64,000 bases of DNA from Tenodera sinensis (lineage: Eukaryota > Arthropoda > Insecta > Mantodea > Mantidae), in NCBI GenBank assembly GCA_030765045.1, contig CM060963.1, forward strand, positions 74,399,617-74,463,616, read 5' to 3'. Position numbers and translations under genes: made by a program. Shown here piece after piece: positions 29,794 to 43,079 of this stretch (positions within the stretch are counted from its first letter, which is position 1; every line of letters begins with the position of its first letter). A model generated the notes under the pieces. The model had not been told where the DNA came from. It did not search any database and was given only the letters and a program-made list of their open reading frames with translations.

Positions 29794-29945
29794 GCGCGCG
29801 CACATATATTAATGCACATGCCTTTTTGGTTTGACTCAGGGTTCTCAAACATGTATTCTCGGTGAAATTTTGACATCGAAATTGTCGGTCGAATATATTT
29901 ATCATACTTACTACACTAGTAGAGAAAGTAAAAAGAGGAAAGGTT
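29090..29945 (-). repeat. Dispersed repeat family A, near-complete minus-strand copy
   Basis: Starts AAAAAAATCAGATG, then CATGACTTTCTCTACT, and ends ACTAGTAGAGAAAGTAAAAA. Both terminal blocks are present. The (CA)n simple repeat lies at the expected position beside TTTAACCGACTTTTCG. Confidence 0.88.
29749..29801. repeat. (CA)n/(CG)n microsatellite inside family A
   Basis: Perfect CA run passing into a short CG run, at the position where the 18.4-kb copy has (GT)n. Confidence 0.95.
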
Positions 29946-31010
29946 CAGTTGGGGATGCAGGGATGATGTATTTCAGTGTGTGCGCAGGAGACGATTGCGT
30001 AGGTTTCCCCTTCCGGCTGCCATCGGTCGTTGATTTGTTAGGAAAACAGGTGAGCACGAGATCTTGATCTGGGTTGTTCCAGTTGGGGAATGGAACTGTA
30101 ATTAAATAACACACTCCCTAGATGAATGAACTTTGAATGTTCACTCCTTGTTAACCACATGCCAAACACATTTTTTCAGTATTTTCTTTATTGTGTCAGA
30201 TTGCGTCTATCCACGCCCGTTTCCTAGTTTTCTTCACTTTCGTGCCTATCACGTGATTATAGAGATTTGTTTTGTTGCTTCTCTTTCTCTTCTTCACGGT
30301 ATTTTTTATATTCGCCTTCACACTCTCAGCAATTTAATACTTTTCATATGGCGCCGTATTGTAGGGACTTTTTAGACATTTATGTCATTGTTAATTAATT
30401 TCCTTTATTGCTGCTGGATGCAGATTTATTCTCCTTAATGGATCCTAGGACTGAAATTTGAATTTTCTATATTTTATAGGCATGATATTAATATTGGCAG
30501 ACATAAAGGTGTTTACGTTATAAACTACCACACAAGTTCCATCACAATCACGTTTATATTTTGAAGGAATTAATTATTAAACTTATTCACAAGACCAAAA
30601 TACCCTCATATTGAGAATATTACATGCGCATCAAAAACTAGAATATCACAACAACTTTAGTATTTCATAAACCGTAATTGCCCAACAGACACCATCAATC
30701 TCCGGTAGAAATAAAAAGCAATTACTTTTAAAGTCATTTCTTTGCTCTGACATTGAATATATACCAGCTGCCCCTTATTCTCGTGTTTTATGCAATCCGC
30801 ATTTTATACTCCAACATGAAAACATCAACCCCATTACTAGGTTCTACCTGCGTATTTAACATGGATGTTTAACACTCGATGAAATTAGTGCTGATATAGA
30901 TGTTATCACATCGGCTTTTAATATATTCGTAATTAGACAGCTGACGTTTGCATTTCTGCAAATGTTCACTGGAACCAGCGAGTATTACATCTTAAACGGA
31001 ATGTTTACCT
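29946..31010. other. Unassigned AT-rich stretch
   Basis: No gene or repeat recognised. Confidence 0.4.
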
Positions 31011-31017
31011 CACACGT

Positions 31018-31092
31018 TACTAGGTAGCTCAGTTGGAACGGGCGCAAGACTCTGTCTCGTGTGAAGGTGGTTCGAATCACCTCCATGTACTA
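31018..31092 (+). mobile_element. tRNA-like sequence (SINE head or tRNA pseudogene)
   Basis: TAGGTAGCTCAGTTGGAACG matches a tRNA D arm/A box and GGTGGTTCGAATCACC a T arm/B box. The T loop is one base too long for the best stem and no 7-bp acceptor pairing is found, so it is not a functional tRNA gene. No SINE body follows. Confidence 0.55.
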
Positions 31093-31279
31093 ATGTTTTT
31101 TACCGTGCAATCCTCACAATTTACAAATTATTATTCTGAAAGCGGTTATTATATTAATTTTTATTGCTTTATTTATGTTTTATGGCATTGTTTGATGTTT
31201 CTTTATTGGTGAACTACAATTAGGTAGCTGTTTAAGCATACCTATAGGTAGGTGCAATTGAAATAAGGACCAGTTATAC

Positions 31280-32243
31280 ACTGGGTTGAACAGATCTACA
31301 AGCCACTGTAATACGCTGACGAAGGGTTTCTGGATTGTCCAGCTCCTCTGCATAAATGCGTTCTTTTAAGTAACCCCAGAGAAAGAAGTCAAGGGGCGTC
31401 AGATCAGGTGATCTGGCAGACCAGGCGACTGGTCCTTGTCTTCCTATCCAATGACCAGGATGTGCAGCATTCAAATGATTACAGGCGATCCTCGACCGAT
31501 ACGGATGAGTGCCATCGTGTTGAAACCACATCGTCATTCGCTCCTGCAGTGGCACATTCCCTAATAATAAGGGTGAGCTACAGAGGAATTCCAGGTAGCG
31601 TGCTCCTGTTACATCCCCCTCGAAGAATAATGGTCCAACAAGGTGGTCTCCCAAGATTCCATTACAGACATTAACCCCACTGCTCTTAGAATGCTGCCTC
31701 CCTTAGCCAATGAGGATTATCAACACTCCAATAGCGCATATTGTGACGATTTCTAGTTCCATTGTTGTGGAGTTTTGATTCGTCAGAGAACAATAGTATC
31801 CTGGATGCGAATCCCACATCACTTGCTACTCGCTCCAGCAACCATTCACAAAAGATCACTCGACCTTCGAAATCTCTCCCGTGAAGTGCTTGGTGTAGGT
31901 GCAAACCATAAGGATGGAACTTATTAGTGTTCAATATTCGCACTACAGAAGACTGGCTGATGTTCACCTCCTGAGCAACTGCCCGTGTACTAGTATGCGG
32001 ATTGTTCTGGGTGGCATTCAAAACTGCTTCTGCATTAACACCCGATGTTCCTGGTGCGTGTCTAAGAGAAGACATTCTTGCAAGTGATGCTGTTACACGC
32101 AGACGCCTTTCAACATTCCGGAAGCTGTTTGCTGTTGGTTGTCTTCTATTCGGATATCCCTCCCGAGATATTTTCTCTGGTGTATTTGTTCTTACTTCTC
32201 CGTAGATCAAAAGCATATCTTCGTACTCGTCTGTCGAATACAT
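31280..32243 (-). pseudogene. Tc1/mariner-like transposase (DUF4817-type N-terminus), broken
   Basis: A nearly full-length transposase on the minus strand. The likely start is the ATG at 32243 (MYSTDEYEDML), which opens a helix-turn-helix region of the DUF4817 type with YPNRRQPTANSFRNVERRLR. The first catalytic Asp is in LLFSDESKLHNN, the second in WFQHDGTHPY, the third in RSPDLTPLDFFLWGYL, with 36 residues between the second and third. The usual QDGAPPH-like motif is altered to HDGTHPY. A TAA in place of an expected Gln codon after REAAF (about 31686) and a one-base frameshift near 31670 split it in two. It is otherwise well preserved, so inactivation may be fairly recent. This family is common in insects as a cut-and-paste DNA transposase. 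Clear inverted repeats were not found. Confidence 0.9.
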
Positions 32244-32482
32244 AAGGAAAGACTGGCACAAAATATCGTGCGACAGCATACGTGTGGAGAACGCAGGGGT
32301 CGGCATTCACAACACAATACATCATGCCAGTCTAATCGCGCAGAAGTCATTACACCCGTTCAATTACAAAATGCAGACAACCAAAAACGATTTAAATTAT
32401 AATGTCCTAAACGCTCAGGGACTTTATAATTATATTATTGTGAATTCGGTTTCCAAGTTTTGATGAACATTAAAAAAATATT

Positions 32483-32560
32483 TAAACTACTGAGATTCGA
32501 ACCTATGGCATTGGGGCTTATAGCAGAGGACACCTCACAATCCTACTCAGCTGTTTTGAG
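32483..32560 (-). mobile_element. tRNA-like SINE head fragment
   Basis: Minus strand: AGCTGAGTAGGATTGTGAGG (D-arm-like) and CATAGGTTCGAATCTCAGTAG (B box in T arm). No body or target duplication identified. Confidence 0.5.
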
Positions 32561-35040
32561 ACCTGAAAACGCGTACCATGTTCAATAGTAGGACTTGCAT
32601 GCCTGGCGCTAGGCCATTGTCACCTCGAGAGTTTTCGGGCTTTATTTAGCCTTTTAAGACAGTTTTAATCATTTGCTGTGCATTTTAATATTATTACTTA
32701 AATGGCAAAAGTTGTTATGCATATTAATTGAGATGCACGAGGCGTAGTTCACGCAAAAATGTAAATAAACTGTTATTTAATAATATGTCCGTTTTGAGTC
32801 TACGGGTCCATGATGGAAGAGGCGTGTCTCTAAATGTTTCGTAATTGTTGGCAGCCAACCCCTGCTCTAAGTACAAGAATCCACCATTTTCTTTTTAGCT
32901 GACGTTGTTAGCGTACCCATATGATAGGTCCAATTTTTCCTAGGCGTTTACTGAATTACGTTGCTATGTATACTCCAATAAAAGGTTTGTAAAATCGGCT
33001 GGAAACCGGAATTCGCTCTCAGTAAACGAGTCGCATGTTTTTGAGGTGTACTTTAGCGAGGAGTACGTTCTATCCCTTAAACCGCTGTTGCTCTCAACTT
33101 TACGCATTCCTCTCTTTAAGAACATTAAGCAATACATTTTAGTAAGCACAAAACTGGACTAAGGCGCACATACCGTTAGATGGGTGGCCTACCTTCCAAG
33201 AAAATAAGGCGCGGCTGACTCACCTGGTATATAATTTTCTTGTGTATTTAATCTGTTTAAAGCTAAACAACTGTTCAGCTTTTGAAACCAAAGAGTGAAG
33301 TTTAAGTCACATAAATGGAGCACATGCTGGAAGAGTTCCAGAAAAGCCACAAAAAAAAATCTAGATACGTGCATGATAATCATGTTTTAGATTACCTGTT
33401 TGTTGCATCTTCCCTCTTTTGTCCTCAGATTCAAAGCTTTTCCCTTGCGGCGAGATGCCACTTAACCACCCCTTTCTGCTGACTTTGGTTGTTTCGAGCC
33501 CTTTTCTGGACCATAGTTTGTTCAAGTTCTGCCTAAAATGCAAGAAGAACAGGGACGTTTAAATGTGGCGTACGTGGCATTTAAACCTATACTAGAGACC
33601 TTTAAAAACGGCGGAATCTAAAAAATATCAGTGCCAACCGATTATCGAGGATTTGGGGAATATTTATGTGCATAAACCTAAAACTCGTCAATTTGAGAAT
33701 TTTTCGGTCATTTTTCTGTCCCAAAGTTATAGGCGCAGGTTTTCGCTTCAGTTTACTAAATTATATTATTTTCTAATATTAGTTCCAGAATACCTTGGCA
33801 CCTTTCAATTTTCATTTAAACTGTAAAGTTATGCGGAAAAATTGAACTGTTGATATTACACTGTTATCTTTATATTACTCTCAATTTTAATAACGGTTTT
33901 TCTGTTGAGAATTCATTTTTAAATTGTCTGCTTCATTCCAAGCCCCACATTACAGTCACCGGATGATTGGATTCTAGCCTAAGGTCCCTAACACTTAGGA
34001 TACAACTATCAACCAGGGTATTTCCTAAATTTAGTTCCACTTGAGCCTTCTGCTTTAACTGAAACCCTTGCTGTGTGCAACAGAGGAATGGGGTTGGGTC
34101 ACAGTCTAATTTATTCTGTTGAATCCCAGCACTGGTCTACCTGCCATTAATGGATCACTTAAAGCAGTAATGTTAAATGAATCTGCAGCATCTACTAATA
34201 GATCGATGTACCATTATCTGTCCTTTAATTAATCTGGTTCACAAACACACATTATGGCAGGTCATACCCAAACATATATTACTTATTTTAATTGAGTGAT
34301 TGCAATGCGTTCTGGGAAAAACACATTTTAAAGCTATATTTGAGTGTTTGGTTATAAATGCTATGACTTAGATGCATTTATTCAGATAATTGAAGCTTAC
34401 AGCCTTAACATATCACTCAAATTATTATATTTTATTAATATATACGAAATTAATTATGCACGTTGATATACTGTACAGAAATTTACCGAGAAATAACAAA
34501 GTTGAAGATCAGCTCAGTATTAATTAGATAAATAATTTGCATTGCTCTGGTAAGCCGTCAGATTCCATAGGAAATCGTTCCAGAAATAAATATGTTAACA
34601 AAAGCGAGAGTAAAGTCTGATTTAGGAGGCACTTAAACAAAGAGATGCCATTCCAGCCCCATAAATTACAGATTTAAGAAATGTGAAATACCCGACAAGC
34701 ATTGGAATTTATTTTCTCTACTAGAGAAGGGAGTATATTCAAGTTTCGTGTTTTCTTTACATTGAGAATACAAGTAGTGACCGAATTAATTGAACCAGTC
34801 ATTTAAAAAGGGAAATAGTCTACTTTTTGAGAAAATAAGCTGAAATATACATTTTTTCCTCACTGTTCAAGTTGTCAATTAGAGTAAAACAGAAGCTTGT
34901 CCTGTATAAAGCATGACTCTACAACCGTTTAAGGATTTCACTGATTTTAAAAGAAAAATAGGTCCAGAACTAGTTTTTCTTTTATACTCATAGAGGGCAT
35001 TGATTCTGGTTAATTGCAAAAACTTACTGGATTCACTAAT
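32561..35040. other. Unassigned AT-rich stretch
   Basis: No gene or repeat family recognised over about 2.5 kb. TTTTCTCTACTAGAGAAGGG near 34712 recalls the terminus of family A but is not followed by its body. Confidence 0.4.
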
Positions 35041-35051
35041 TATTGTTCAAT

Positions 35052-35295
35052 TGCTGTCTGTAGTGTTTAACGCCCGCTTTTACTACTACGGTACCGCAGG
35101 CGGTGACACTGATGATACATGGAATGAAGATGGAGCACCGGTGGAATGAGATGGCGGGGCAAACCGGAGTACCCGGAGAAAACCCGCCCTGATGCCGCTT
35201 CGTCCACCACGAATACCACATGCGGGTCCCTGGGATCGAATCCAGGCCGCCTGGGTGGTAGGCGAGCGCGCTAACCGCTCGGCTACGGCGCCGCC
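35052..35295 (-). mobile_element. Full-length tRNA-derived SINE (family S1) with 11-bp target duplication
   Basis: Minus strand: head GGCGCCGTAGCCGAGCGG with A box, B box GGATTCGATCCCAG, S1 body (GACGAAGCGGCATCAGG, CCGCCATCTCATTCC) and 3' end GGGCGTTAAACACTACAG. The direct repeat TATTGTTCAAT flanks both sides (35041-35051 and 35296-35306). This is the best complete S1 copy in the window and defines the family as Pol III-transcribed and LINE-mobilised. Confidence 0.95.
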
Positions 35296-35892
35296 TATTG
35301 TTCAATCAGTAGGTCGAATAGTGTGTGTTGGTAATACTGTCATCAATAATTAGACAGTGTGTTGGTGATACTGGCATTTAGTGATTTGATTCCTGTTTTC
35401 ATCTAATAGTGTGGTGAATGTTGCAACATTGTTAGCCACTTTTATGCAAATTATTATGGATAGATCGAAGGTGATTTTTCAAGAAAGAATAGATGAGGTA
35501 TTGGAAATACTAGGAAATATGCAAATGTTTTCATGGCAACAGTAATAGACGCTGAAGATATCATGGTCTTCAAAATCTAGTGGCAGAAGTACTTCAAGAA
35601 GACAACCTTATTGTGAGTTTGGGCTAACTCTTTCAAACTATAAGCGTCTAACCTACAATAGAAAACACTTTGGTTACCTCGAGGCATGTGAATATATTGA
35701 TAACATTATCCAGCACTCTTTCAAGTTGGCAAACTACTAGTCCAGATCTGCCATCCCGGAGAGTATATGGGGCGGTTATCTCAATCAACAATAAGAAAAT
35801 ATCAGGTACTGAAAAAATATTAGAATACATTCCAGATGGACACCTTTACTTCTATAGAAAATTATGACATGGCCAAAAGCTGATGTTGAACT

Positions 35893-36035
35893 TTTATTCC
35901 AGAGTTCTTTTACATGGCAGTAAATCTAATAACTAGTGCTGCCATTTTTACACACACTTAAAAACATCGATCTGGGCCGGGTTTGAACTATGGAATCAAT
36001 AGGCCAGCGTCTACCCAACTAAACACCCAGACCGA
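35893..36035 (-). mobile_element. tRNA-derived SINE (family S2), partial
   Basis: Minus strand matches the S2 copy at 62642-62877 from the tRNA head (CGGTCTGGGTGTTTAGTTGG) through GATGTTTTTAAGTGTG to CATGTAAAAGAACTC. The 3' half is missing. Confidence 0.8.
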
Positions 36036-36094
36036 ACTCGTTGTTCCTTGTCATTTCTACCAATGATTCCCATCTTCATTCGAATACTCCAAAT

Positions 36095-36173
36095 GAATGA
36101 ATGAGAGAGCTGAGTAAGTGAGATGCGAGTGAGTGAATTTTGAGACCCGTCGACAGTTAGGTCATTTGGGCTC
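36095..36173 (-). mobile_element. Micro-retroposon, 79 bp, with perfect 10-bp target duplication
   Basis: Flanked by TACTCCAAAT on both sides (36085-36094 and 36174-36183). On the plus strand it is a GA/GT-rich variable part (GAATGAATGAGAGAG...) joined to a core GACCCGTCGACAGTTAGG and TCATTTGGGCTC. The same core occurs at 53962-54017 and 55759-55815. Read on the minus strand it has a fixed 5' core and a simple-repeat-like 3' tail. No Pol III boxes or coding capacity. Confidence 0.8.
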
Positions 36174-36289
36174 TACTCCAAATTATATTGCAATACTTAC
36201 ATTAACGCTAACAAATGCGTACCTCAAATGCAAATATTTTATTTTATTTACTTATCTTTTCCTTTGCTTCTAACTTTCTGTATTAATTT

Positions 36290-36720
36290 ATCTAGGAAGT
36301 ACAGAAAGTACTAATTCCACTGAAAAATTAGATACCAAGATTTCATTGGAAATGCACGCTTTTAAATCCACTGAAAGACCTCCCCCCACTACCCCGCACC
36401 GAACAAGTATCTTTGTAAAGCGATCCACGCCAGTTTCTCTGTCCGTCTGTGAACAGTGAATACTTGCAGCTCTCAAATCTGAGAAGTTAATATTAACCTA
36501 TTGCTTGTGGTATTACACAGAACATGGAATTTCAAAGTCACAAGCTGTTTAAACTTCTGACTATCGCTTTTTCTACTCTATACTAAAATGAAACCTGTAA
36601 ATATTAAGTGGAATTTTATTTAAGATAAGATGTGCTAGATAGAAGAGTAAGTTTTCGTAAGAATACTTAGTAAAAGAATAAGTAGAAATATCTGAATGCA
36701 ACATATCCGACTTTTTCTTG
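36290..36720 (+). repeat. Dispersed repeat family A, diverged partial copy
   Basis: Recognisable blocks: GATACCAAGATTTCATTGG, GTCCGTCTGTGAACAGTG, AACATGGAATTTCAAAG, GACTATCGC, AAGAATACTTAGTAAAAG and the terminal CAACATATCCGACTTTTT. The middle is deleted. Confidence 0.65.
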
Positions 36721-38279
36721 AAAGGGGAAAAATAGAATAGAGTTGGGCAAGGATACAGGTGTCTTCGTTATTTATACATCGTTAAAGGAAAAGAGAACTC
36801 ATTGAAATGGAACTGGATGAAAAACACTTCCTAGGCTGACAATGAATTGTTCCCTCACTGCAGCCTAAGGGGTTAGAGGGTAGAAATGGATAGGAAATGG
36901 AAGGAATCTTTTTCTCTGTGACAGTGCTGATGGTGCGGTGGAAGAAATTCCCATTGCAGTTTGCTGCACTGTTATCGATGACGTAGCAGGGATGGCAGTG
37001 TGCATGAAGTTGAGAATAATCTCGGGGCTGTTATCAATGGCCTGCAGCGTGTTGGTGGTGATGTCTATCTGGGATGAATACCTCTACAGCTTAGTTCTGT
37101 TGTTGAGTGGAAGCGATGATGGAAATGGCTGGAAAAACCTGAATTTCGGAATATATTTAGCTGTAGTCGCTTCCTGGAGGTTACTGGGGAGAGATTAGAG
37201 AGAATACAGACGGACGGACGTTGCTTTAGCGCGCGCTGAATTGTTGACTGTGTTCGCAGCAGTGTTTCCCTCAGGGCGCCTTGTTTACCCTGTTCCGCGG
37301 ATATGCAGAGCACCAACAGTAGCGTAGAAGTGGTGACAGATCTAAAGATGGTAACTATTGCACTCCGATAAGTGCGATGATGCTACGGAGCAGGTACCTG
37401 ACTTGAAGGCACAGCGGTAGTAGTTTCCCCACAGGTCCCTGGATGGATGACAAACGCCGTCTCTGCTTACAGGTGTTCTCAACGATGCAGTTCCCTTCGA
37501 TATCTTGTGGTGGTTCCCCTGGCTATTCGTGGCAATGCTCAGCTAGAACATGGACTCTGCCTAAAATTGTTTCCGCTAGGCAGTCGTTGATCTCCAGGCA
37601 TGGGAATAGGAAAATTAAGAATTGATGGAAACACTTCTACTATGCTTTACGTTGCATTTATTCAATACTGTAGAATTCCACATTGGACTTCCTGTTCAAG
37701 CGTCACTAAAGTTTCGATTTTCGTGCGGTTCTCGAGCTATTTATCGCCTTATGGCACAGTTCATGCCTTCGGCACTGGGCACTTTATTTGCATTATCCGC
37801 AAATAATTTTATTTGGGTCCGGCATTTTGCGTGGCAATTTCTGAACTTCAGCGACGACATCTCGCCGTTGGCTATATTCCAGGCATTGGGGGTTTTTGTT
37901 CACAAGTTTGTGGATTTACGTGTTATGCCTTCACTTGGAAGTGACCAGATATGCAAATAAAATGGTACAACCCAAATACGCGATTCACACGCACACAATA
38001 AACGTTACCTTGGACAAACATTAAACTCTCTTAACATACTGTACACATTAAAATAGATCCGGACTCAATGGTACTATTCTGCCTAAGGTGGTAACCTGGC
38101 CTCTGAGCAAGCTGGTAACCAGCAGACTACAGTGCGATAGGTTCCCCAACATGCCAGCATCAGCCCAGCAAAACGTAAGTAGCATTTTCGGAATATGAGA
38201 CCTTTAAACTGGAAAAAGACATTTAATCTTAACTGTAATTCCAACTTTTAATAACTTTAGCAGTGAATCACTAAAACGT
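36721..38279. other. Unassigned stretch
   Basis: No gene recognised. Open frames at 36938-37198 and 37622-37960 are moderately long but show no motif and no supporting splice context. Confidence 0.4.
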
Positions 38280-38284
38280 AGAAC

Positions 38285-38400
38285 AAGGCCTGCCTCTGTG
38301 ATGTGGGGTAACCAGTATACCTAACATTCAAGAGATCCCTAGTTGAGATCTCTGTTAGGGCAGCTATCCAGATAAGGTTTTCTTATATCCTGAGAAGTTT
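38285..38400 (+). mobile_element. tRNA-derived SINE (family S4), degenerate
   Basis: tRNA-like B box region TAGTTGAGATCTCTG followed by TTAGGGCAGCTATCCAGATA and AGGTTTTCTTA, matching the S4 copy at 55365-55556 (TTATCCGGGTAAGGTTTTTT). Confidence 0.5.
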
Positions 38401-38951
38401 ATGTTAGGTAACTAAGTCCAGGCCCAGTTTGAGCAACATTTAAACTTTTTCATTCATTGGACCTAATGGTCTACTGGTTAAAGGACGCCCACGTCCAAAC
38501 CAAAGCTGCAATTAAAGAAAGGAAAAAGAAGCACAACTATGTTCTTGATGCTCCAAATTGCATGCAGAGCTATAGGAACCTGCAAATCAGTACCACAACA
38601 TAAAGTATTACGACGTTGATACGGTGTACGTGCATCGTGCTTCCTTGTGATTATCCCATAAATGTTATGCTCCTTGACTGACGTCACGTTGTCAAGGAGG
38701 CAGAGTAACTTTCAGAGTTAGAAACGCTGATTGTGAAAGCTGATGTAGCGTATTGAGAGCATATATTTGTTAGTTTATGTGATCTGAGGCCAGTTTTATG
38801 TAAGTAGAGGAAACAAATAAATAAAGAGTACTAAAGAATTGATCGAGTCAATTTGTTACAGTATTAGAGGAAATAAATACCTACGTTTCTGCATTACTGT
38901 TTTAAATTGTATCTTCTGCCAGTACAAAAATGTATTAATAACAATAACAAC

Positions 38952-39379
<428 letters not shown>

Positions 39380-39384
39380 GTTTC

Positions 39385-41850
39385 TAAATACCCGTTTCTG
39401 ACCACTCATGCGAGACTTCAAATAACCCATATTATGTAACAATATCAATATATATTTGAAACACTACAATTGAGCTACAAAGGAACAAATTCATGTTGTA
39501 GAGGTGATATTTCCCAGTTGATTGATTACAAGACATCAATTTAAGCATCTCTCTGTTCTAATAAAAAAACCCACTCTTTGGTGGAGAGACCCAGAAGCAA
39601 TCAATACGGCATCGTTTTTCACTTCATACCACGGCCCTTTGGTCTGCCAGAGACAAGCACATTCGTTAACGCTTCCACCTTTAAGGGCGGGAAATTTAAG
39701 AAGGCTATCATTGCAGCTACCACAGGTTCGTAGGTCTAACAGACACAAATATCAAGCCTTTACCTACTATAATCAAACATCCTAACCGGGGTATCAGGAT
39801 CACAGTTTTACAAGAGCAGAGATCCTCAGGTGTATTTGTATTATCCTATTGCATCATGTATGTATTTTTATATTCTTTCCTTCTCTATGTTAACCAGAGA
39901 TTCTACATGATGAGTGTAACAAATATGTCCAATACAATTATTGTAAGTATAGAGCAGTTTTGCCAAAAAATAGAGCCAAATATTTAGTATATTTGTAGCC
40001 ATTTAACTTCTTGACCAATGGATATAAATTCACCAACTTTCGCGTAGACCTTGTGTAATGCCTTTTTATTTCAATTTGAAACAATAATTTATTCGCCGTT
40101 TAATGTCAACGCTGATGTTAACGTTAAATTTCTCTCAGAAACTAAACTTTGCATGACATTTTAACAGTAAGCTGTTAATACATTACTTCAAATTAAGGTA
40201 GAAATCCATTACGGCATTGTTCACACAATGTTTGCGTGACAGTGTATTGGACAGTTAGCCCTCTAGGTCTCATCCCTGTAGCATATCAACTTGGTTCCCC
40301 ATGCGTTCACAGGGGCCTTAGTGTTAGGTAACTGTATTCTACTGCTGCGATGCGCAGATGGCAGCTTCGACACATGCCCACAGAGACTTAGTACTAGGAC
40401 CCTGCCCAGCAGATGGCTAAAATTATTAGTCTACATTTCTCTCTGGACATTTGTTGGTGCATAGCATAACAGCTTATATATCTAACTACAGAAAATTCTC
40501 AGCAAGGATGTGCCTTCAGCAATTTTCTTCGACAAAGATTTTCGACTTTTGTGTAGGTCAGAAGTGGGCAATGAATCTATGAATCTATTTGAGCTATACA
40601 GTCTGATTTCACAGTTTAACTACAGAATACGTGGCAAACCTATTATTGGATTTTGTGTTGAACCAGCCGCCATTAAGTTTTGAGGCAGCTACGATTTAAC
40701 AAATGCATTGCATCTGGCATGTAATATTTCAGCTATTACTTAAATTTTAATATGAAAATATTAATGCCTATTATTTATAATTCCTTGAAGTTGATTATTA
40801 TTATTATTAATTTAATACATCATGTTCATGTAATTGTAAATTTTGGCTCATGTTAATTGTGAAGTTACACTTTGTTTTCTTGGCAGCCCTCAAATGACGA
40901 AAAGTACATTAAATAAACACTCATCTAGCTTACAACAATAATCCTTAATCTGCCAAAAAGGTAATATGTCACAGATACGTCCACTGTCATCTTCCATATA
41001 CCAGCGTGAGTGAAGTTGAACTATAGTTGTCTTTCTTCGGAAATCTTAGCACTGAGAGTAGAAGCGAAAAGTAGGGATACATTTAATGCCGACAGGTGTC
41101 GTTGCTACATCAGATTTGCCGTATTTTCATAATTCACTGCGTTATCAGGTACAAAAATGTAGGTTACTTATCGCAAAGGCATATTTTCAGGGTGAAAGGA
41201 ACTTTCTCTTCGCTTTGAAATTCTGACGGCATACATTACTAACGGCAAAACTTTTTGCTTTCTCAGGCGATACTATACACATCTATATGTATTACATACG
41301 CTACATATTACAAGTCCAAATTTGACACTACCAGAAGGAACGGACAGCATTACAAAATAGTAACATAAACCAGCTTGTGACAGAAGTATGTAGGAGGCAA
41401 GTCCATTTAGATTTAGTTCTTCCACCACAGACAAAGCAGAATTTATGACTCAGAACGAGTAGAAACTGACAAATGGACGACAAACTGCACAGAGTCTGGC
41501 AAAAATCACGCAATAGAAGACGAAGTGGCAGCGATGTCTCCACTGATTTAAGCAAACCATACACTGCTTCTTCTCTCTTGGACTATAATTGTAAAACTGG
41601 CTAAGTGAACCATTTAAATAGTTTACCTAATTATAGAACTAAAATCGCAAAAACGAGCGCATAAAATTAATAAGGGGTGGATCAGGGTGATCTGTTTTTC
41701 TTAGGTTCAAGTACGTTGTAATATGGGCTGTTTATGTTGAAGGAGAGAGTGTGGGTTAAGTAAACAACCGGCGCGTTTCTGCAGTTCTCGTACAGGTTGT
41801 ACCAAAAGAATGTGTATACTATGCTATACACGGCGACTTTAACTGTTTTT
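39385..41850. other. Unassigned AT-rich stretch
   Basis: No gene, RNA or recognised repeat over about 2.5 kb. Confidence 0.4.
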
Positions 41851-42019
41851 ATTTCGTTATAACGGGTGATCCGAAAGACTGTGAACCGGCTGCGCTGTGT
41901 TTTGTTTGTAGGCGTCCTCTGCGCTCGTCGCCCACTGCCGCTGTCATAGAACAGCGTGGATAAAACCATACAACATTTTTAAAGCTAATTTTAAAGACTT
42001 TACTTACCAATCTAATTAA

Positions 42020-43035
42020 AGAAGATACTGAAGCTGGCCACCGTCGTTGTCCATACACTTTTGACACTTCTTTAGGAAATTATCCATCACTCGCCCTAGA
42101 TCACGTTGAGAAATGTTGGAAATTTCCTGACGGATATTTTGCTTTAATTCTTCCAGGGTGTGGATTTGTCTTGTACACTTTATGCTTTAAGTTACCCCAG
42201 AGATAGAAAGTGCAGAGGGTTAGATCGAGGCTACAAATTTCTATTAATAATTCTGTCCTGAAACACACTTTCCATTGTCTCATCGAAAGATTGGCTTTAT
42301 GAGATGTTTCAGTCGCTTACTGAAAAAGGCAAACTCACGCTCCCTGTCGGTTAATTCTCTAAAAAAGGGGGGGGGGGGACATTGTATTCACGTATGCACG
42401 GACGGCAGCTGTTGACTCGAAAAAAATTGGACCTGTAACTCTTTCTCCACTAATGGTGCACCATACACCAATTTTTTCGTCATGAAGGGCTAGTTCATGA
42501 ACAATATTAGGTTTTTCAGAGCTCCAATAACTATTATTTTGCATGCACACCTATCCATGAAGGAGAAACCAAGCCTCGACCGTAAAAAATATTAAATTTG
42601 GGTCAATTTCGCCATTGTATACACTGTACAGAATCCACTCACAAAATGTGTCTAATTACAGGATCACCTGGTTGAAGAGCTACAGTTATTCTAATTTAGT
42701 AGCTCTTTGCAAACAGCCATGAGAAATGCCTGCCTGTTGTGAAAGACGTCTAAGCGATTTTGGGAGAGGGGGGGGGGGTTTCTCCAAACGATGACCAATG
42801 TCTTCTAATGTTTCTTCGGTAAGAACCGTAAGTCGTCTTTTATATTTCCGTCTGAACACTTCCTGTGGCCTGAAATTTATTATAAAGTTTATGGATTGTT
42901 GTACGGCCAGGAACTTTTACAGCTGGAAATCGTTCTGCAAACCGCACTTGCTCCTGACAAGCTGACTGAGCTAACACATACGAATCATAAATAAATACAC
43001 GCTGTGAAGTAGGAAACAAATGCTGATCCATATTA
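42020..43035 (-). pseudogene. Mariner-like transposase pseudogene, heavily frameshifted
   Basis: Fragments in different minus-strand frames align in order with a mariner-type transposase. N-terminal helix-turn-helix at about 43035-42845 (TSQRVFIYDSYVLAQSACQ, VKVPGRTTIHKLYNKF). Central block at 42550-42370 (NIVHELALHDEKIGVWCTIS, GPIFFESTA). C-terminal block at 42275-42020 (SLDLTLCTFYLWGNLKHKV, TLEELKQNIRQEIS). The third catalytic block reads LDLTLCTFYLW where the family has PDLTP-DFYLW, so it is damaged. The first catalytic region is disrupted near two G-runs (42367-42377, 42768-42778). It is a different, older mariner lineage from the 31-kb element. Terminal repeats were not found. Confidence 0.82.
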
Positions 43036-43079
43036 CATTTTGTGACTAAGTTCAGAACTAAATAATAAAGCACACTGGC

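Noticed and set aside
31018..31092. Functional tRNA gene
   Set aside because: A- and B-box-like segments are present, but the T loop has the wrong length and no acceptor stem pairs.
31256..32366. Short inverted repeat GYAATTGAA as ends of the 31-kb mariner
   Set aside because: Only about 9 bp, no TA flanks in register; could be chance.
34712..34735. Additional family A terminus (TTTTCTCTACTAGAGAAGG)
   Set aside because: The following sequence does not match the family body.
36938..37198. 86-codon open frame with hydrophobic stretches, possible membrane protein
   Set aside because: No recognisable family, and hydrophobicity alone is common in chance frames.
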